Source: Fen-1273 sp963837815
GTDB lineage: Bacteria > Bacteroidota > Ignavibacteria > UBA10030 > UBA6906
Direction: 5' to 3'
Length of the DNA: 64,000 bases
Assembly (NCBI GenBank): GCA_963837815.1
Contig: CAWIOS010000014.1
Location: 20,792 to 84,791, forward strand
Shown: in pieces, positions 55,701-63,947 of the stretch
Numbering within the stretch: the first letter of the stretch is position 1
Layout: every line of letters begins with the position of its first letter
The notes under the pieces: model-generated
The model's database searches: none
What the model was told of the DNA's origin: nothing
The model's input: only the letters and a program-made list of their open reading frames with translations
Position numbers and translations under genes: made by a program

Positions 55701-55891
55701 TCATGACGTCGCTCGCCTTCATATTCGGCGTTTCTCCGCTCGCGTTCGCGACGGGCGCCGGGGCGCAGGCGCGCTCCACGATCGGATGGACGGTGCTCGG
55801 GGGGATGCTCTCGGCGACGATGCTCGCGATATTTGCCGTGCCGGTTCTGTTTGTGACGATATCCCGTATAGCCCTCAAGAAACACGATTAG
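52766..55891 (+). CDS. RND multidrug efflux permease, HAE1 type
   Basis: 1041 residues, 12 membrane helices with two large periplasmic loops. The proton-relay aspartates lie in IGIVVDDAIIVVEAV, and the N-terminus MIANTFLERPVTAIVISIVIVLVG is typical of AcrB homologues. It exports hydrophobic compounds or drugs with proton energy. It starts five bases after the adaptor gene; no regulator is adjacent. Confidence 0.95.
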   Translation: MIANTFLERPVTAIVISIVIVLVGVIALYNLPISQYPDITPPTVQITGVFNGADAQTVEQTVTTPIESQVNGTPGMAYMVGNSTNDGRTTINVTLNVGTNPDIAALDIQNRVGIATPQLPDDVKRLGLTTRKRNPSILLLVAIYSPAGTHSVPFLDNYTNIFVRDALLRVPGVGDVFTRADDFSMRIWLDPDKMAQLGLTTGDVVNALAEQNVQIAAGSVGAPPQRNTQAFEYTVFTNSRLSSEDAFRNIIVRSNPREGSEVRLKDVARIQLGKFSYASNSFVDGKSASYLLVYQAPGSNALDVANGIYTTMDHLKQGFPKDVDYVVPFESVSVVKVSINEVVLTLVEALGLVVLVVFLFLQSWRATIIPVLAIPVSIIGTFALFLPLGFTINTLTMFGFVLAIGIVVDDAIIVVEAVQHYIDREGLSPAEASRKAMADISGPVVAIALILAAVFIPVGFIPGIVGKLYQQFAITIAISVLISAFVALSLTPALCSLFLKPSVVGKNAKGIGNFFGKFNAWLERTTGTYAGWVRVCVKYSRYALIILVCMYAATAFMFKTKPTGFIPTEDEGRLYVTFELPESSSTTRSLEVLDSMMDILKTTPGIGHFAALGGLNVITFATKSNSGTIFVQLKPWDERTDKSLQLNGLIATLQRKFAALRDANVVVISPPAIPGLGQTGGFSFELEQHESTDDIKQFENVVRAFLAEANSRPELSRVFSFFTARTPGYQVDVDREECKKLGLSIADVFNTLQTYLGSRYVNDFTIYGRNFHVVAQADTEYRADIENLSKYYVRNDRGNMIPLSTLIHSKVVENAPLITHFNLFRTAEINGSAAPGYSSGEAIVALRDVAAKVLPSGYGYEFSGLTREEINAGNSTATIFTLSIVFVFLFLTALYESWSVPFAVLLAVPIGAFGAILTLTLIPGLSDNVYAQIGLVALIGLAAKNAILIVEFAKVRVDRGVSILSSTIEAVTLRLRPILMTSLAFIFGVSPLAFATGAGAQARSTIGWTVLGGMLSATMLAIFAVPVLFVTISRIALKKHD

Positions 55892-56252
55892 TTCTTCCGG
55901 CGGAATTCCAGCCGGCTGATCCCCGCCTGACTGGAATTCTGCCCTAATCCCTCCTTGTGGATATTAGCGCCGGGTTTCGTGTCGACCGGTCACCCCTCGC
56001 CGGACTCCTCCTAAGCGTATCGCGTCTCATCGAAGTTCTTCTCCACGGATCATCCCTCTGCAGACTTCCCCTCCGCGGGTCTCTCGCCAAACGGGTCGAC
56101 GCACGGATCTCTCCCCAAAAACTGGAGCAATTGACTCTCGGGCAAATCCGAGTTACATTCAACCCGCGTTTTTTCCCGAAACGACCCCTCGTGCCATATT
56201 CGGAGAGGTTGTTTCATATTTGAAACAAACCTATTCAGGGGAGGCCCGGCAC
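55892..56252. other. 361-base intergenic region, no gene seen
   Basis: Between the RND pump and the DUF3078 gene. It holds a GAATTCCAG / CTGGAATTC hairpin (55903-55911 and 55931-55939, 19-base loop) just past the pump stop, likely an operon end, and the palindrome at 56209-56228. An 88-codon open stretch at 55957 has no family features and no ribosome site, so I do not count it as a gene. Confidence 0.6.
56209..56228. promoter_or_regulatory. Perfect palindrome upstream of the DUF3078 gene
   Basis: TTGTTTCA (56209-56216) and TGAAACAA (56221-56228) are 8-base perfect arms around TATT. It lies 24 bases before the GTG start, so it could be an operator or a 5' leader hairpin. Confidence 0.5.
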
Positions 56253-57161
56253 GTGAAGACAACCGCAGTCATGATGGCTCTGGCAGTGTTTTCTGCAAGC
56301 GCCTGCGGACAGATTGTGACGAAGGAGGAACTCGATCAGGAAAAGAAATACCAGGAGAGTGCGGAAAAGGCGAGGCTGGATTCGGTGAAGAACTACGGCT
56401 GGACGCATAATGTTGTGACAGGGGTGAACCTCACCGAGGTGGCGTTCAGCGACTGGGCGCAGGGTGGGACAAACGTGTTTGCATACACCCCCTGGCTCAA
56501 CGGCAGCTCGCGGCAGGATCTCCAGGTGACCGACTGGTCCACAACGTACAAGTTTGCGTTCGGGCAGGCCCGGCTCGGCTCGCAGGGAGTCCGGAAAACA
56601 GACGACGAAATCTACACGGAAACGCTCCTCATCGTGAAGCTCGACAGGTATGTCAACCCGTATGTCGCGGCGACGCTCAGGACCCAGTTTGCGCCGGGGT
56701 ATAAGTACGATAACCTGGGCAATGCCACGGAAATATCGAGGTTCTTCGATCCGGGGTATCTCACGCAGAGCGCCGGAGTAGCATACCAGCCCATGGCGGA
56801 GATTAAAACTGGGCTGGGGTTGGCCGTCCGGGAAACCTTCACCTCCCGGTTCAACCAGTACGCTGACGATCCGAAGACCGCCGCGATCGAAAAGACGAAA
56901 GTGGAGGGGGGATTCAGGGCGGTTGTCCACGTCGACTGGAAATTCGGTTCGAGCGCTCAACTTCTGCTTAACCAGGAGCTCTTCGCGCCTTTCACGAAGC
57001 TTGATCAGGCGTTTGTCCGGAGCGACAATGCGGTTGTCATGAAGATGAGCAAATACATCTCCATGAACTTCGATGTGCTGCTTGTGCAGGATGTCGCCGT
57101 TTCGCCCCGTACGCAAATCAAGCAGGTACTGGCTGTGGGAATCAGCTACGTGCTCGTGTGA
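56253..57161 (+). CDS. DUF3078 outer-membrane-type protein
   Basis: 302 residues from GTG 56253, with GGGGAGG upstream; an ATG-like start at 56220 (TTG) is less likely. The signal peptide ends near ASACGQ. The body is rich in alternating aromatic strands (GWTHNVVTGVNLTEVAFSDWAQGGTNVF, STTYKFAFGQARLGSQGVRKTDDEIYTE), which is the DUF3078 pattern, a beta-barrel family nearly limited to Bacteroidota and allied phyla. The function is unknown. Confidence 0.88.
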   Translation: MKTTAVMMALAVFSASACGQIVTKEELDQEKKYQESAEKARLDSVKNYGWTHNVVTGVNLTEVAFSDWAQGGTNVFAYTPWLNGSSRQDLQVTDWSTTYKFAFGQARLGSQGVRKTDDEIYTETLLIVKLDRYVNPYVAATLRTQFAPGYKYDNLGNATEISRFFDPGYLTQSAGVAYQPMAEIKTGLGLAVRETFTSRFNQYADDPKTAAIEKTKVEGGFRAVVHVDWKFGSSAQLLLNQELFAPFTKLDQAFVRSDNAVVMKMSKYISMNFDVLLVQDVAVSPRTQIKQVLAVGISYVLV

Positions 57162-57206
57162 GCGGGTCCTCTGCGCGCATATGGGCGCACACCTGGTTAA
57201 TAATAG

Positions 57207-57230
57207 CCACCTCCGCCGCTCAGGAGGTGG
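57207..57230 (+). terminator. Hairpin after the DUF3078 gene
   Basis: CCACCTCC (57207-57214) and GGAGGTGG (57223-57230) are perfect arms with an 8-base loop, 46 bases after the stop. No T run follows directly, so it may be a weak terminator. Confidence 0.45.
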
Positions 57231-57345
57231 GATTTGGCCATTTTCCTTGCCGTATACGGTCACTGCACATCGTTCTCCCGCTGGCACAGCGATTGCAGTT
57301 AGAGAACCCGGATTCTCAGTGCACTCGCAAACCCGGGAGCAGATC

Positions 57346-57522
57346 ATGTCGCTACACGATGAATTCTGGGGGATACCCTCACCGACGGAAGAAATGTACA
57401 CGTTCCACCTCGCGGGAGAAGGTCTCGGCGATGGCAACACCCCCGGCAACAGCCGCATGTTTGTTCTGAACATCGAGTGTGACGAGGAAGACGCGGACTT
57501 CATCCCTGAGTCGTTTGAGTAA
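57346..57522 (+). CDS. Small acidic hypothetical protein
   Basis: 58 residues from ATG 57346 with GGGAG seven bases before it. The sequence is acidic and ends in DEEDADFIPESFE; it contains no membrane segment or known motif. The frame is open further upstream to 57073 but only as a shadow of the DUF3078 gene. It may be a true small gene or chance; no homologue is known to me. Confidence 0.45.
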   Translation: MSLHDEFWGIPSPTEEMYTFHLAGEGLGDGNTPGNSRMFVLNIECDEEDADFIPESFE

Positions 57523-57765
57523 TCCGCCTTGGGCACTGCGTTCTCCGTGACTTCCGGGAATTGAAACTTGCGCCGGACAAATTCCGGCACGTTTCCATTC
57601 CATCAACATCCTGTCTCTGCCTCGGGTGAGATCCCCCCGTTCTCGTCCTGCCTCCTCCCCATAGCGCAACATGTGCGCCTTTGCGATCTAAACCCGGTCT
57701 CTTGATCTGGATCAATGCAAGATACTGGCCCGGATCAATGTTTCTCCCCCTGCCTCTGCCGTACC

Positions 57766-57775
57766 TTGTATACAA
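57766..57775. promoter_or_regulatory. 10-base palindrome before yceI
   Basis: TTGTATACAA is a perfect palindrome 41 bases before the yceI ATG. It fits the half-site style of MarR-type repressors, but no such gene lies here. Confidence 0.4.
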
Positions 57776-57815
57776 TAAATCAAACACTCACAAATATACT
57801 CAACGAGGTCAGGTT

Positions 57816-58361
57816 ATGGCACAGTGGACAATCGATCCGGCGCACTCGGAAATTAAGTTCAAGGTTAAGCACCTTGTCATTTCCACCGTCACGGGGCGGT
57901 TCAACAATTTCAGCGGCACGGTTCAGGCGAACAGGCCTGATTTCAGCGATGCACGCATCCAGTTCAAAGCCGACGTGAACAGCATCAGCACGAACAACGA
58001 GCAGCGTGACGGGCACCTGAAATCACCCGATTTCTTCGATGCGGGGAACTACCCGGCGCTCAAGTTCCAGTCCGCCTCGATTGCGCGAAAGGGCGAAGGG
58101 GAGTACGCACTCGCAGGCAATATGACGATCCGCGGTACGAGCCGTCCGGTCATACTGAACGTTGTGTACAATGGCACCGTGAAGGGGTTCGAAGGCGACG
58201 TTGCCGCGTTCGAGATCACGGGGACATTGAACAGGCAGGACTTTGGCCTTCGGTGGAACGCGATGACGGAGACCGGCGGAGTCGTCGTGAGCGACGATGT
58301 GAAGCTGGACATTGTTGTCGAGCTCAAGAAGGTGGAAGTGGAAGTACCTGTCTCAGCCTGA
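57816..58361 (+). CDS. YceI family protein
   Basis: 181 residues from ATG 57816, with AGGTCAGG upstream; earlier starts lack support. The lipocalin-like YceI fold opens with WTIDPAHSEIKFKVKHLVISTVTG and has the DQRD-type loop SISTNNEQRDGHLKSPDFFDAGNYP and NRQDFGLRWN at the end. There is no signal peptide, so this copy should stay in the cytoplasm. Homologues bind polyisoprenoids or amides and respond to acid or oxidative stress. It has its own promoter region and precedes a Crp-type regulator. Confidence 0.92.
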   Translation: MAQWTIDPAHSEIKFKVKHLVISTVTGRFNNFSGTVQANRPDFSDARIQFKADVNSISTNNEQRDGHLKSPDFFDAGNYPALKFQSASIARKGEGEYALAGNMTIRGTSRPVILNVVYNGTVKGFEGDVAAFEITGTLNRQDFGLRWNAMTETGGVVVSDDVKLDIVVELKKVEVEVPVSA

Positions 58362-58512
58362 CGACGGGACAACCCCCGCGGTTTTCTGGCGGGGCACAAC
58401 GCGTCCCGCCCTCGGGCGGGAGTCGCATACTGGACAGGATTGGGAATATTTCCGATATTGGGACGGCACTTGTACTCGTCATGCTGCCGTCCCACTATTT
58501 TGAAGGCTGAAT

Positions 58513-59118
58513 GTGCAGGACGTACGGGTCATGTTCGACCGTTTGCGGGAACACATCAGGCAACGGATACCGCTTACGGATGAGGAATTTCCATCATGCA
58601 CTTCCCTCATGGTGCCAAAGAGGGTCAGGAAGGATGCTTACCTTGTTCAGGAAGGCGAACGTTCGAAATATCTCGCGTTTGTCACGAAGGGTTGCCTCCG
58701 CTCTTACACAATCGATAAGAAGGGGGAAGAACATATTGTCCAGTTCGCCGTCGAAGGATGGTGGATAACTGATCTCTACAGCTTTCTGACAGGCAAGGAA
58801 TCGGAATATTTCATCGACGCTCTGGAGGACTCGGATGTTCTCCTCATTGACGCTCCGTCCTATGAAAAGCTCTGTGAAACGGTGCCGAAGTTCGAGCGGT
58901 ATTTCAGGATTCTTCTGCAGAACAACTACATTGCTACCCACCGCAGGGTGGTCGCGTCCATAAGCCTTTCCGCCGAAGAACAATACCTCCAGCTGCTCCA
59001 GGAATCCCCTGCACTCGTTCAGCGCGTGGCGCAGCGCCATATCGCGTCATATCTCGGCATCACTCCGGAAGCCCTGAGCCGGATCCGGAATCGGATGGCC
59101 AGACACCAGAAGACGTAA
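58513..59118 (+). CDS. Crp/Fnr family transcriptional regulator
   Basis: 201 residues. A cyclic-nucleotide-type beta barrel (about 35-130, with LVQEGERSKYLAFVTKGCLRSYTIDKKGEEHIV) is followed by a short helix-turn-helix (QRHIASYLGITPEALSRIR). No cysteines for an FeS cluster as in Fnr are visible in the N-terminus. Such one-domain Crp regulators are abundant in Bacteroidota. GTG 58513 or ATG 58531 starts it. It lies 151 bases after yceI. Confidence 0.9.
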   Translation: MQDVRVMFDRLREHIRQRIPLTDEEFPSCTSLMVPKRVRKDAYLVQEGERSKYLAFVTKGCLRSYTIDKKGEEHIVQFAVEGWWITDLYSFLTGKESEYFIDALEDSDVLLIDAPSYEKLCETVPKFERYFRILLQNNYIATHRRVVASISLSAEEQYLQLLQESPALVQRVAQRHIASYLGITPEALSRIRNRMARHQKT

Positions 59119-59172
59119 CCTGCATCATCGCTGCTTCTTACCCCGGGTCAATGTCGTCTCGTCTCCGTAGTA

Positions 59173-59210
59173 GCCCGGTGTATTCAAGAGCCGGGCGCGG
59201 TTAGAACCGC
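59173..59210. terminator. Two adjacent hairpins between convergent genes
   Basis: GCCCGG (59173-59178) pairs with CCGGGC (59191-59196), and next to it GCGGTTAGAACCGC (59197-59210) is a perfect palindrome. They lie between the convergent Crp and GH3 genes and may stop transcription in both directions. Confidence 0.45.
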
Positions 59211-59252
59211 CGCCACAGGGGCCCCGTTCACCCTGAGTCCCGCGCGAGCCTC

Positions 59253-61898
59253 CTAGTGGGTAGTTATCTCGAACGTCCCCTTTTGCCGGATATCTCCGGA
59301 TGAGCTTCCGACGAAAACCTCGACCTCTCCGGGTTTGACGACGTTGTTGAGGCGCTCATCAAGCAGCGACAGGTCGGCCGCGCTGAGTGAGAACGACACG
59401 GTCTTCTTTTCATTCGGCGCCAGTGCGATTCTCCGGAAGCCTTTCAATTCCTTCACCGGCCGTGTGACGATGCGGGGGCCGTCGTGCAGGTAGAGCTGGA
59501 CGACCTCGTCCCCTTTCCTCGCTCCGGCGTTCCTGACATCAACCTCGATCGTGAGGTTTCCGCCTGGGCCGATCGTAGACGGGGTGATCTTGAGATTGCT
59601 GTATTCGAACCGGGTGTAGCTGAGGCCGAATCCGAACGGGAACTGCGGGGAGCCGGAAAGATCAACATAATCGTCCCCCCGCCCGGTCGGTTTGTGGTCA
59701 TAATACAGCGGAACCTGTCCGATGGACTGGGGGAACGTGATGGGGAGCTTCGCGCCGGGGTTATAATCGCCAAAGAGCATGTCCGCGATCGCATTCCCCT
59801 CCTCCTCCCCTCCGTACCATTCTTCGACGATCCCGGATACCTTGTTTATCCACCGGCTCATCGTGACAGCACTGCCGTTCACGAGGACGACAATTGTCGG
59901 GACGCCCGTCTCCGCAACTGCGTTGATGAGATCCTCCTGCGCTCCGGGGAGGTCGAGAAATGCCCGGTCCTGCCCTTCTCCTTCGATGATTCCCGCGAAT
60001 ATGACGGCCGCACCCGAAGTCCGGGCTGCTTCCACCGCGGCTTTGAATTGATTGTCATTTTCCGGTTTGAACTCCCAGCCGAGACTCGCGGAGGCTCCGC
60101 CTGAATTCTGGAAATATTCCATGCGGATGTCGTATTCCTTCCCCGCCTGCATTTTCAGCGTTATGATGTCCGATCCCGGGGATCTGTCATGCCAGCTGTC
60201 TACCACAAGCTTCCCGTCGATGTACAGCCGGACGCCGTCGTCGGTTGTCACGCTGACCTGGAAATTGCGCGATGCCGGGGGGATCAGTTTCCCCGTCCAG
60301 CGGACAGAGAAACGCGTGGGGTTGACCTTCTTGTCAGGGGAGCTGGAATTCCAGTCGAAATCGACCTGCCTGTCGATCCGCACGAGAGCGGGCTCCCCCT
60401 TGAGGTCCATGTTGTTGAAATACTCTCCCCGCAATCCGTGTTCGCCGGGCTTTGCATCCGGTGGTACAAGGTACTCGCCTGGAATTGCCGGAAGTGCGGC
60501 GGGGTTAAGCTCGCACCCTTTCTGGAACACGACATTCGTTCCCTTTGACACCTTGTTCCTGATTCCTTCAAGGGGAGTGATGACCTTCATGTCGAGCCCG
60601 CTGTATCCGCCGAGACTGACAACGTCGGCCCTCGGACCGATCACGGCGATGGTCTTCAGATCTTTCTTCAGCGGGAGCACGTCACCGTCGTTCTTCAGGA
60701 GAACAATCGCTTCCTGCGCCGCCGCACGTGCAAGCGTGCGGTGCTCATCCGATCCGTTGATCTTCCCGGCAGCGTGCGGGTCAACATCCGGATGTTCAAA
60801 CAGCCCCAGCCGGAATTTTGCCGCGAGCACCCTGGACACCGCGATATCGATCGTCGATTCCGCGACCGATCCTTCCCTGACAGCCTTCAGGAGCGGTTCG
60901 CCGTACAGGTAGATTCCCGGAAGCTCCACGTCAAGACCCGCATTGATCGCCTGCGTGGCCCCCTCTTCTTTCGTCGCCGCGGTGTGGTGAGCGTCCATTA
61001 TGCCACCCACGGAGCCGTAATCGGACACGACGAACCCCTGGAAACCCCATTCGCCTCTCAGGAGATCCGTGAGAAGCCAGTGGTTCGCGGAACACGGAAC
61101 GCCGTCAAGCGCATTGTATGCCGCCATGACGGAAGTGGCATGACCCTCCTGGAAACAGGCTTTGAACGGCGGGAGGTAGACTTCACGAAGGAGCCGCTGG
61201 TTGAATTCAATCGGGTAGCTGTCGCGCCCGCCGTCTCCTACGTTCGCGACGTAGTGTTTTGGCGTAGAGATGACGCCTTCGCTCTCGAGGCTCCTGCAGA
61301 AAGCAACCCCCATGCGCGATGTCAGAAGCGGATCTTCGCCGTACGTTTCCTCGACCCTTCCCCAGCGGGCGTCTCTCGCGATATTGATGACGGGGGAAAG
61401 GAGCTGGCGGATTCCCCTGCTCCTGGCCTCCCGCGCTATGGCTGTCGCGACTTTCGCCATGAGTGTCGTATCGAACGTGCTTGCGAGGCCGATTGCCTGC
61501 GGAAAGCTCGTCGCTCCTTTGGCCACAACGCCATGAAGCCCCTCGTCGTGTATGATCGTCGGTATTTTCAGCCGTGTTTTGTCGGCAATGAGTTTCTGAA
61601 TCCTGTTTGCCTTCTCCGCCCCTTCCGACGGGGAGTAGTATCTCAACACGGTTGCCAGTTCCCCGATCCCGTTCGCCGTTATCAGATTGTTCGTCTCAAC
61701 ATCCTGACTTATGCACTGAAGTTGCGCGATCTTTTCCTCCAGCGTCATCCTCCCCAGAAGATCCTTGACGCGGTCGGCGACGGGGGCTCCGGGGTCAAGA
61801 TACACCGGTTTCTGGCTGCTCACCTGTCCGATCACACCGTGATGGGACGGGGCAAAAAGAAAGCATGCAACGATTGCAGTTAGAGTTTTCGCATTCAT
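59253..61898 (-). CDS. GH3 beta-glucosidase with PA14 domain
   Basis: 881 residues with a signal peptide (ends near GVIGQ). The GH3 N-terminal barrel has RWGRVEETYGEDP and the nucleophile Asp293 in GFVVSDYGS. The second GH3 domain is split by a PA14 lectin-type insert (about 490-640, GLRGEYFNNMDL, DDGVRLYIDGKLVVDSWHD). A fibronectin III-like end (VDVRNAGARKGDEVVQLY) closes it. It removes beta-linked glucose (or xylose) from short glycans in the periplasm. It stands alone with its own promoter region. Confidence 0.94.
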   Translation of the reverse strand: MNAKTLTAIVACFLFAPSHHGVIGQVSSQKPVYLDPGAPVADRVKDLLGRMTLEEKIAQLQCISQDVETNNLITANGIGELATVLRYYSPSEGAEKANRIQKLIADKTRLKIPTIIHDEGLHGVVAKGATSFPQAIGLASTFDTTLMAKVATAIAREARSRGIRQLLSPVINIARDARWGRVEETYGEDPLLTSRMGVAFCRSLESEGVISTPKHYVANVGDGGRDSYPIEFNQRLLREVYLPPFKACFQEGHATSVMAAYNALDGVPCSANHWLLTDLLRGEWGFQGFVVSDYGSVGGIMDAHHTAATKEEGATQAINAGLDVELPGIYLYGEPLLKAVREGSVAESTIDIAVSRVLAAKFRLGLFEHPDVDPHAAGKINGSDEHRTLARAAAQEAIVLLKNDGDVLPLKKDLKTIAVIGPRADVVSLGGYSGLDMKVITPLEGIRNKVSKGTNVVFQKGCELNPAALPAIPGEYLVPPDAKPGEHGLRGEYFNNMDLKGEPALVRIDRQVDFDWNSSSPDKKVNPTRFSVRWTGKLIPPASRNFQVSVTTDDGVRLYIDGKLVVDSWHDRSPGSDIITLKMQAGKEYDIRMEYFQNSGGASASLGWEFKPENDNQFKAAVEAARTSGAAVIFAGIIEGEGQDRAFLDLPGAQEDLINAVAETGVPTIVVLVNGSAVTMSRWINKVSGIVEEWYGGEEEGNAIADMLFGDYNPGAKLPITFPQSIGQVPLYYDHKPTGRGDDYVDLSGSPQFPFGFGLSYTRFEYSNLKITPSTIGPGGNLTIEVDVRNAGARKGDEVVQLYLHDGPRIVTRPVKELKGFRRIALAPNEKKTVSFSLSAADLSLLDERLNNVVKPGEVEVFVGSSSGDIRQKGTFEITTH

Positions 61899-61994
61899 CA
61901 GTCGTTCTCCTTTGGCGCAGGTGAATATCCCTCGGTGGCGTTCAACCGGCGGGTACGATCAGTATCGACTCAGGTTGGTCAGGATCTCCCTGAT

Positions 61995-62010
61995 CAAGAT
62001 AGATATCTTG
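61995..62010. promoter_or_regulatory. Palindrome upstream of the GH3 gene
   Basis: CAAGAT (61995-62000) and ATCTTG (62005-62010) are perfect arms around AGAT, 97 bases before the GH3 start on the minus strand. It could be an operator for sugar control. Confidence 0.3.
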
Positions 62011-62186
62011 TCCGTCCTTCTCAAGCATCAACGCCCACGTTGTCTCCTGGTGCGTTTTTCGCATCAAATGAGCTTCCGTTCAAGGCGGCGATCGCTTTCC
62101 CGTCTATTCCGCACGATTGACCCTGGAAACAAATCACCGGTTTCGTACATTAGTGATACAGAACAAAAGACACATTCGGAGGGTGC

Positions 62187-62624
62187 ATGAGTACGAATTC
62201 ACAAGTTCCAGATACTGCTGAGCAATCCGGTGCCGGCGCGTTCCAGGCCCGGGGCCTGACACTTTCGCTGACGGTGAAAGACCTCCAGAAGAGCATAGCC
62301 TGGTACACCGAGGTCGTGGGGTTTGCCATCGACAGGAAGCTCGAGCGCGATGGAAAGCTCCGTGGATGTGTTCTGAAGGCGGGGGACATGCAGATTTCAA
62401 TCAACCAGGATGACGGGGCAAAGGGTTGGACAAGAATCAAAGGGGAGGGATTCTCGGTCCGGATTTCGACGGACCAGAACATCGACATGATCGCAAAACG
62501 GATTAAGGAACACGGCGGCACGCTGGAATCGGAGCCCGCGGACATGCCGTGGGGGGCGCGCATATTCCGTCTGCGTGACCTGGACGGATACAAGTTCACG
62601 ATCTCGTCGGTTCCGCCCGCCTGA
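62187..62624 (+). CDS. VOC family (glyoxalase-like) protein
   Basis: 145 residues. The beta-alpha-beta fold is shown by LTLSLTVKDLQKSIAWYTEVVGF and the C-terminal RLRDLDGYKFTISSV, with metal-ligand candidates His and Glu in the conserved places of some relatives only. The role is unknown; the family covers lyases, dioxygenases and antibiotic-resistance proteins. GGAGGG lies before the ATG. It ends directly against the following convergent gene. Confidence 0.88.
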   Translation: MSTNSQVPDTAEQSGAGAFQARGLTLSLTVKDLQKSIAWYTEVVGFAIDRKLERDGKLRGCVLKAGDMQISINQDDGAKGWTRIKGEGFSVRISTDQNIDMIAKRIKEHGGTLESEPADMPWGARIFRLRDLDGYKFTISSVPPA

Positions 62625-63947
62625 TCAGAACACTTCACCCAGGTTGACGAATATCCCCTGGGAGCCGTGATCTCCGACCGCAAAGTCAATTGCGACATTG
62701 GTATCGGAGAACTTGTTCATCTTGAACCGTATCCCGAATCCGGCACCGGGATGGAGAACCGTGAACCTGTTCCCCGGCCAATCGGACACGGACTGGAAGT
62801 TGGCGAACACGACCCCTCCAAACAGTCCGTTGCGCATGAGGCCGAACCGGTACTCCGATTCGCAGGAGATGAGGTTTCTCCCCCGGAAACGGCTCTGTAT
62901 GTACCCTCTTCCCTGGTTTGCGTACGTATCCCATGACGAAGCGGGCAAATCGAGGTACGGCGGATTTCCCTTCAGTATGAACCAGTCATAGCTCCAGAAT
63001 GCAAGCACGTTTCGTGAATCCCCCGGGAGCTTGTAGTAACTTCGCAAATCGAGGATCAGCGATTGCCAGTTTGCGTCGCTCCCGAGAAACGTCGCATTAT
63101 TGCGATACACGATTGACGCGTAATATCCCTTCGGCGGATTGATCGGGTTCACCCTGCCGTCGTACATCGCCGTGAGCGTCAACCCCGAGGAAATCGATTT
63201 CGGCGTCTCGCCGTAACGCTGGAAGTCCGAAATCTGTCCGCCCGGCAGCCCGGCGTCCGTAATATTCCAGTGATAATCAAGGTCATAACCGATCCCTGCG
63301 TACAGATCCCCGGCAATCTTCTTCAATCCGGTCTCGCGGAACAGCAGGAACTTGTAATCCAGTTGTTCCGCCGCGCTCTCCGATGAATGTCCCCCCAGTC
63401 CGTACGTCAGCTCCGGAAACTTGTAGAATATCCAGTTGCCGAGGAAATCGAATTCGTTCCCGGCAGTCCAGACGTTGGATTGAAATGGCAGCATGATCTG
63501 TTGCTTGAATGTGTACGTCGGGCTGAAACTGAACTCCGACAGATTGACGCTGTCTATGTCTGCCGTGTAGATTCCGGCATTTGCGCCGATGGTGACCGCG
63601 AATTTTGTGTTCAGCGAGTATCCAACGGCGGGTATGGCGGCGACGTAGAGCACTCCCTCTTCCTTGTTCGCGGTGTCCGAGGATGCCAGATCGATATCAA
63701 ACACAGATCTCAGAACGTCGAAGATGTCCCGCTGGCCGGCAAGCGTGCTTTGCCTGACTGTGCCGGCTGAATCGGCGGTCTCCGCCGTCCGATCGCCTAT
63801 TGAATCAACGGCGTCGCCGGAGGGCGTAAAGTCGGATGCATCCGACTGCCGGGCGGTGAAAAAGGCGCACAGAAATGTCGAAAAGAGAACTCGCACAGGC
63901 CAGGAGAAAATTCTCCGGGGCAATGACAGGGTATCAGATGCTGTCAA
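62625..63947 (-). CDS. Omp85-type outer membrane beta-barrel protein (BamA/TamA-like C-terminal domain)
   Basis: 440 residues with an N-terminal hydrophobic segment (SWPVRVLFSTFLCAFFTA). The body is a barrel of surface-antigen type: YVAAIPAVGYSLNTKFAVTIGANAG, GYYASIVYRNNATFLGSD, FRGRNLISCESEYRFGLMRN and the end GIFVNLGEVF with the typical aromatic final residue. No POTRA repeats are present, so it is not a full BamA. The start is TTG 63947 or GTG 63896; neither is strong. It may be a patatin- or transport-linked barrel; function is unknown. Confidence 0.8.
   Translation of the reverse strand: MTASDTLSLPRRIFSWPVRVLFSTFLCAFFTARQSDASDFTPSGDAVDSIGDRTAETADSAGTVRQSTLAGQRDIFDVLRSVFDIDLASSDTANKEEGVLYVAAIPAVGYSLNTKFAVTIGANAGIYTADIDSVNLSEFSFSPTYTFKQQIMLPFQSNVWTAGNEFDFLGNWIFYKFPELTYGLGGHSSESAAEQLDYKFLLFRETGLKKIAGDLYAGIGYDLDYHWNITDAGLPGGQISDFQRYGETPKSISSGLTLTAMYDGRVNPINPPKGYYASIVYRNNATFLGSDANWQSLILDLRSYYKLPGDSRNVLAFWSYDWFILKGNPPYLDLPASSWDTYANQGRGYIQSRFRGRNLISCESEYRFGLMRNGLFGGVVFANFQSVSDWPGNRFTVLHPGAGFGIRFKMNKFSDTNVAIDFAVGDHGSQGIFVNLGEVF

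Noticed and set aside
55957..56223. 88-codon frame in the intergenic region before DUF3078
   Set aside because: No ribosome site, no family features and it runs through the palindrome.
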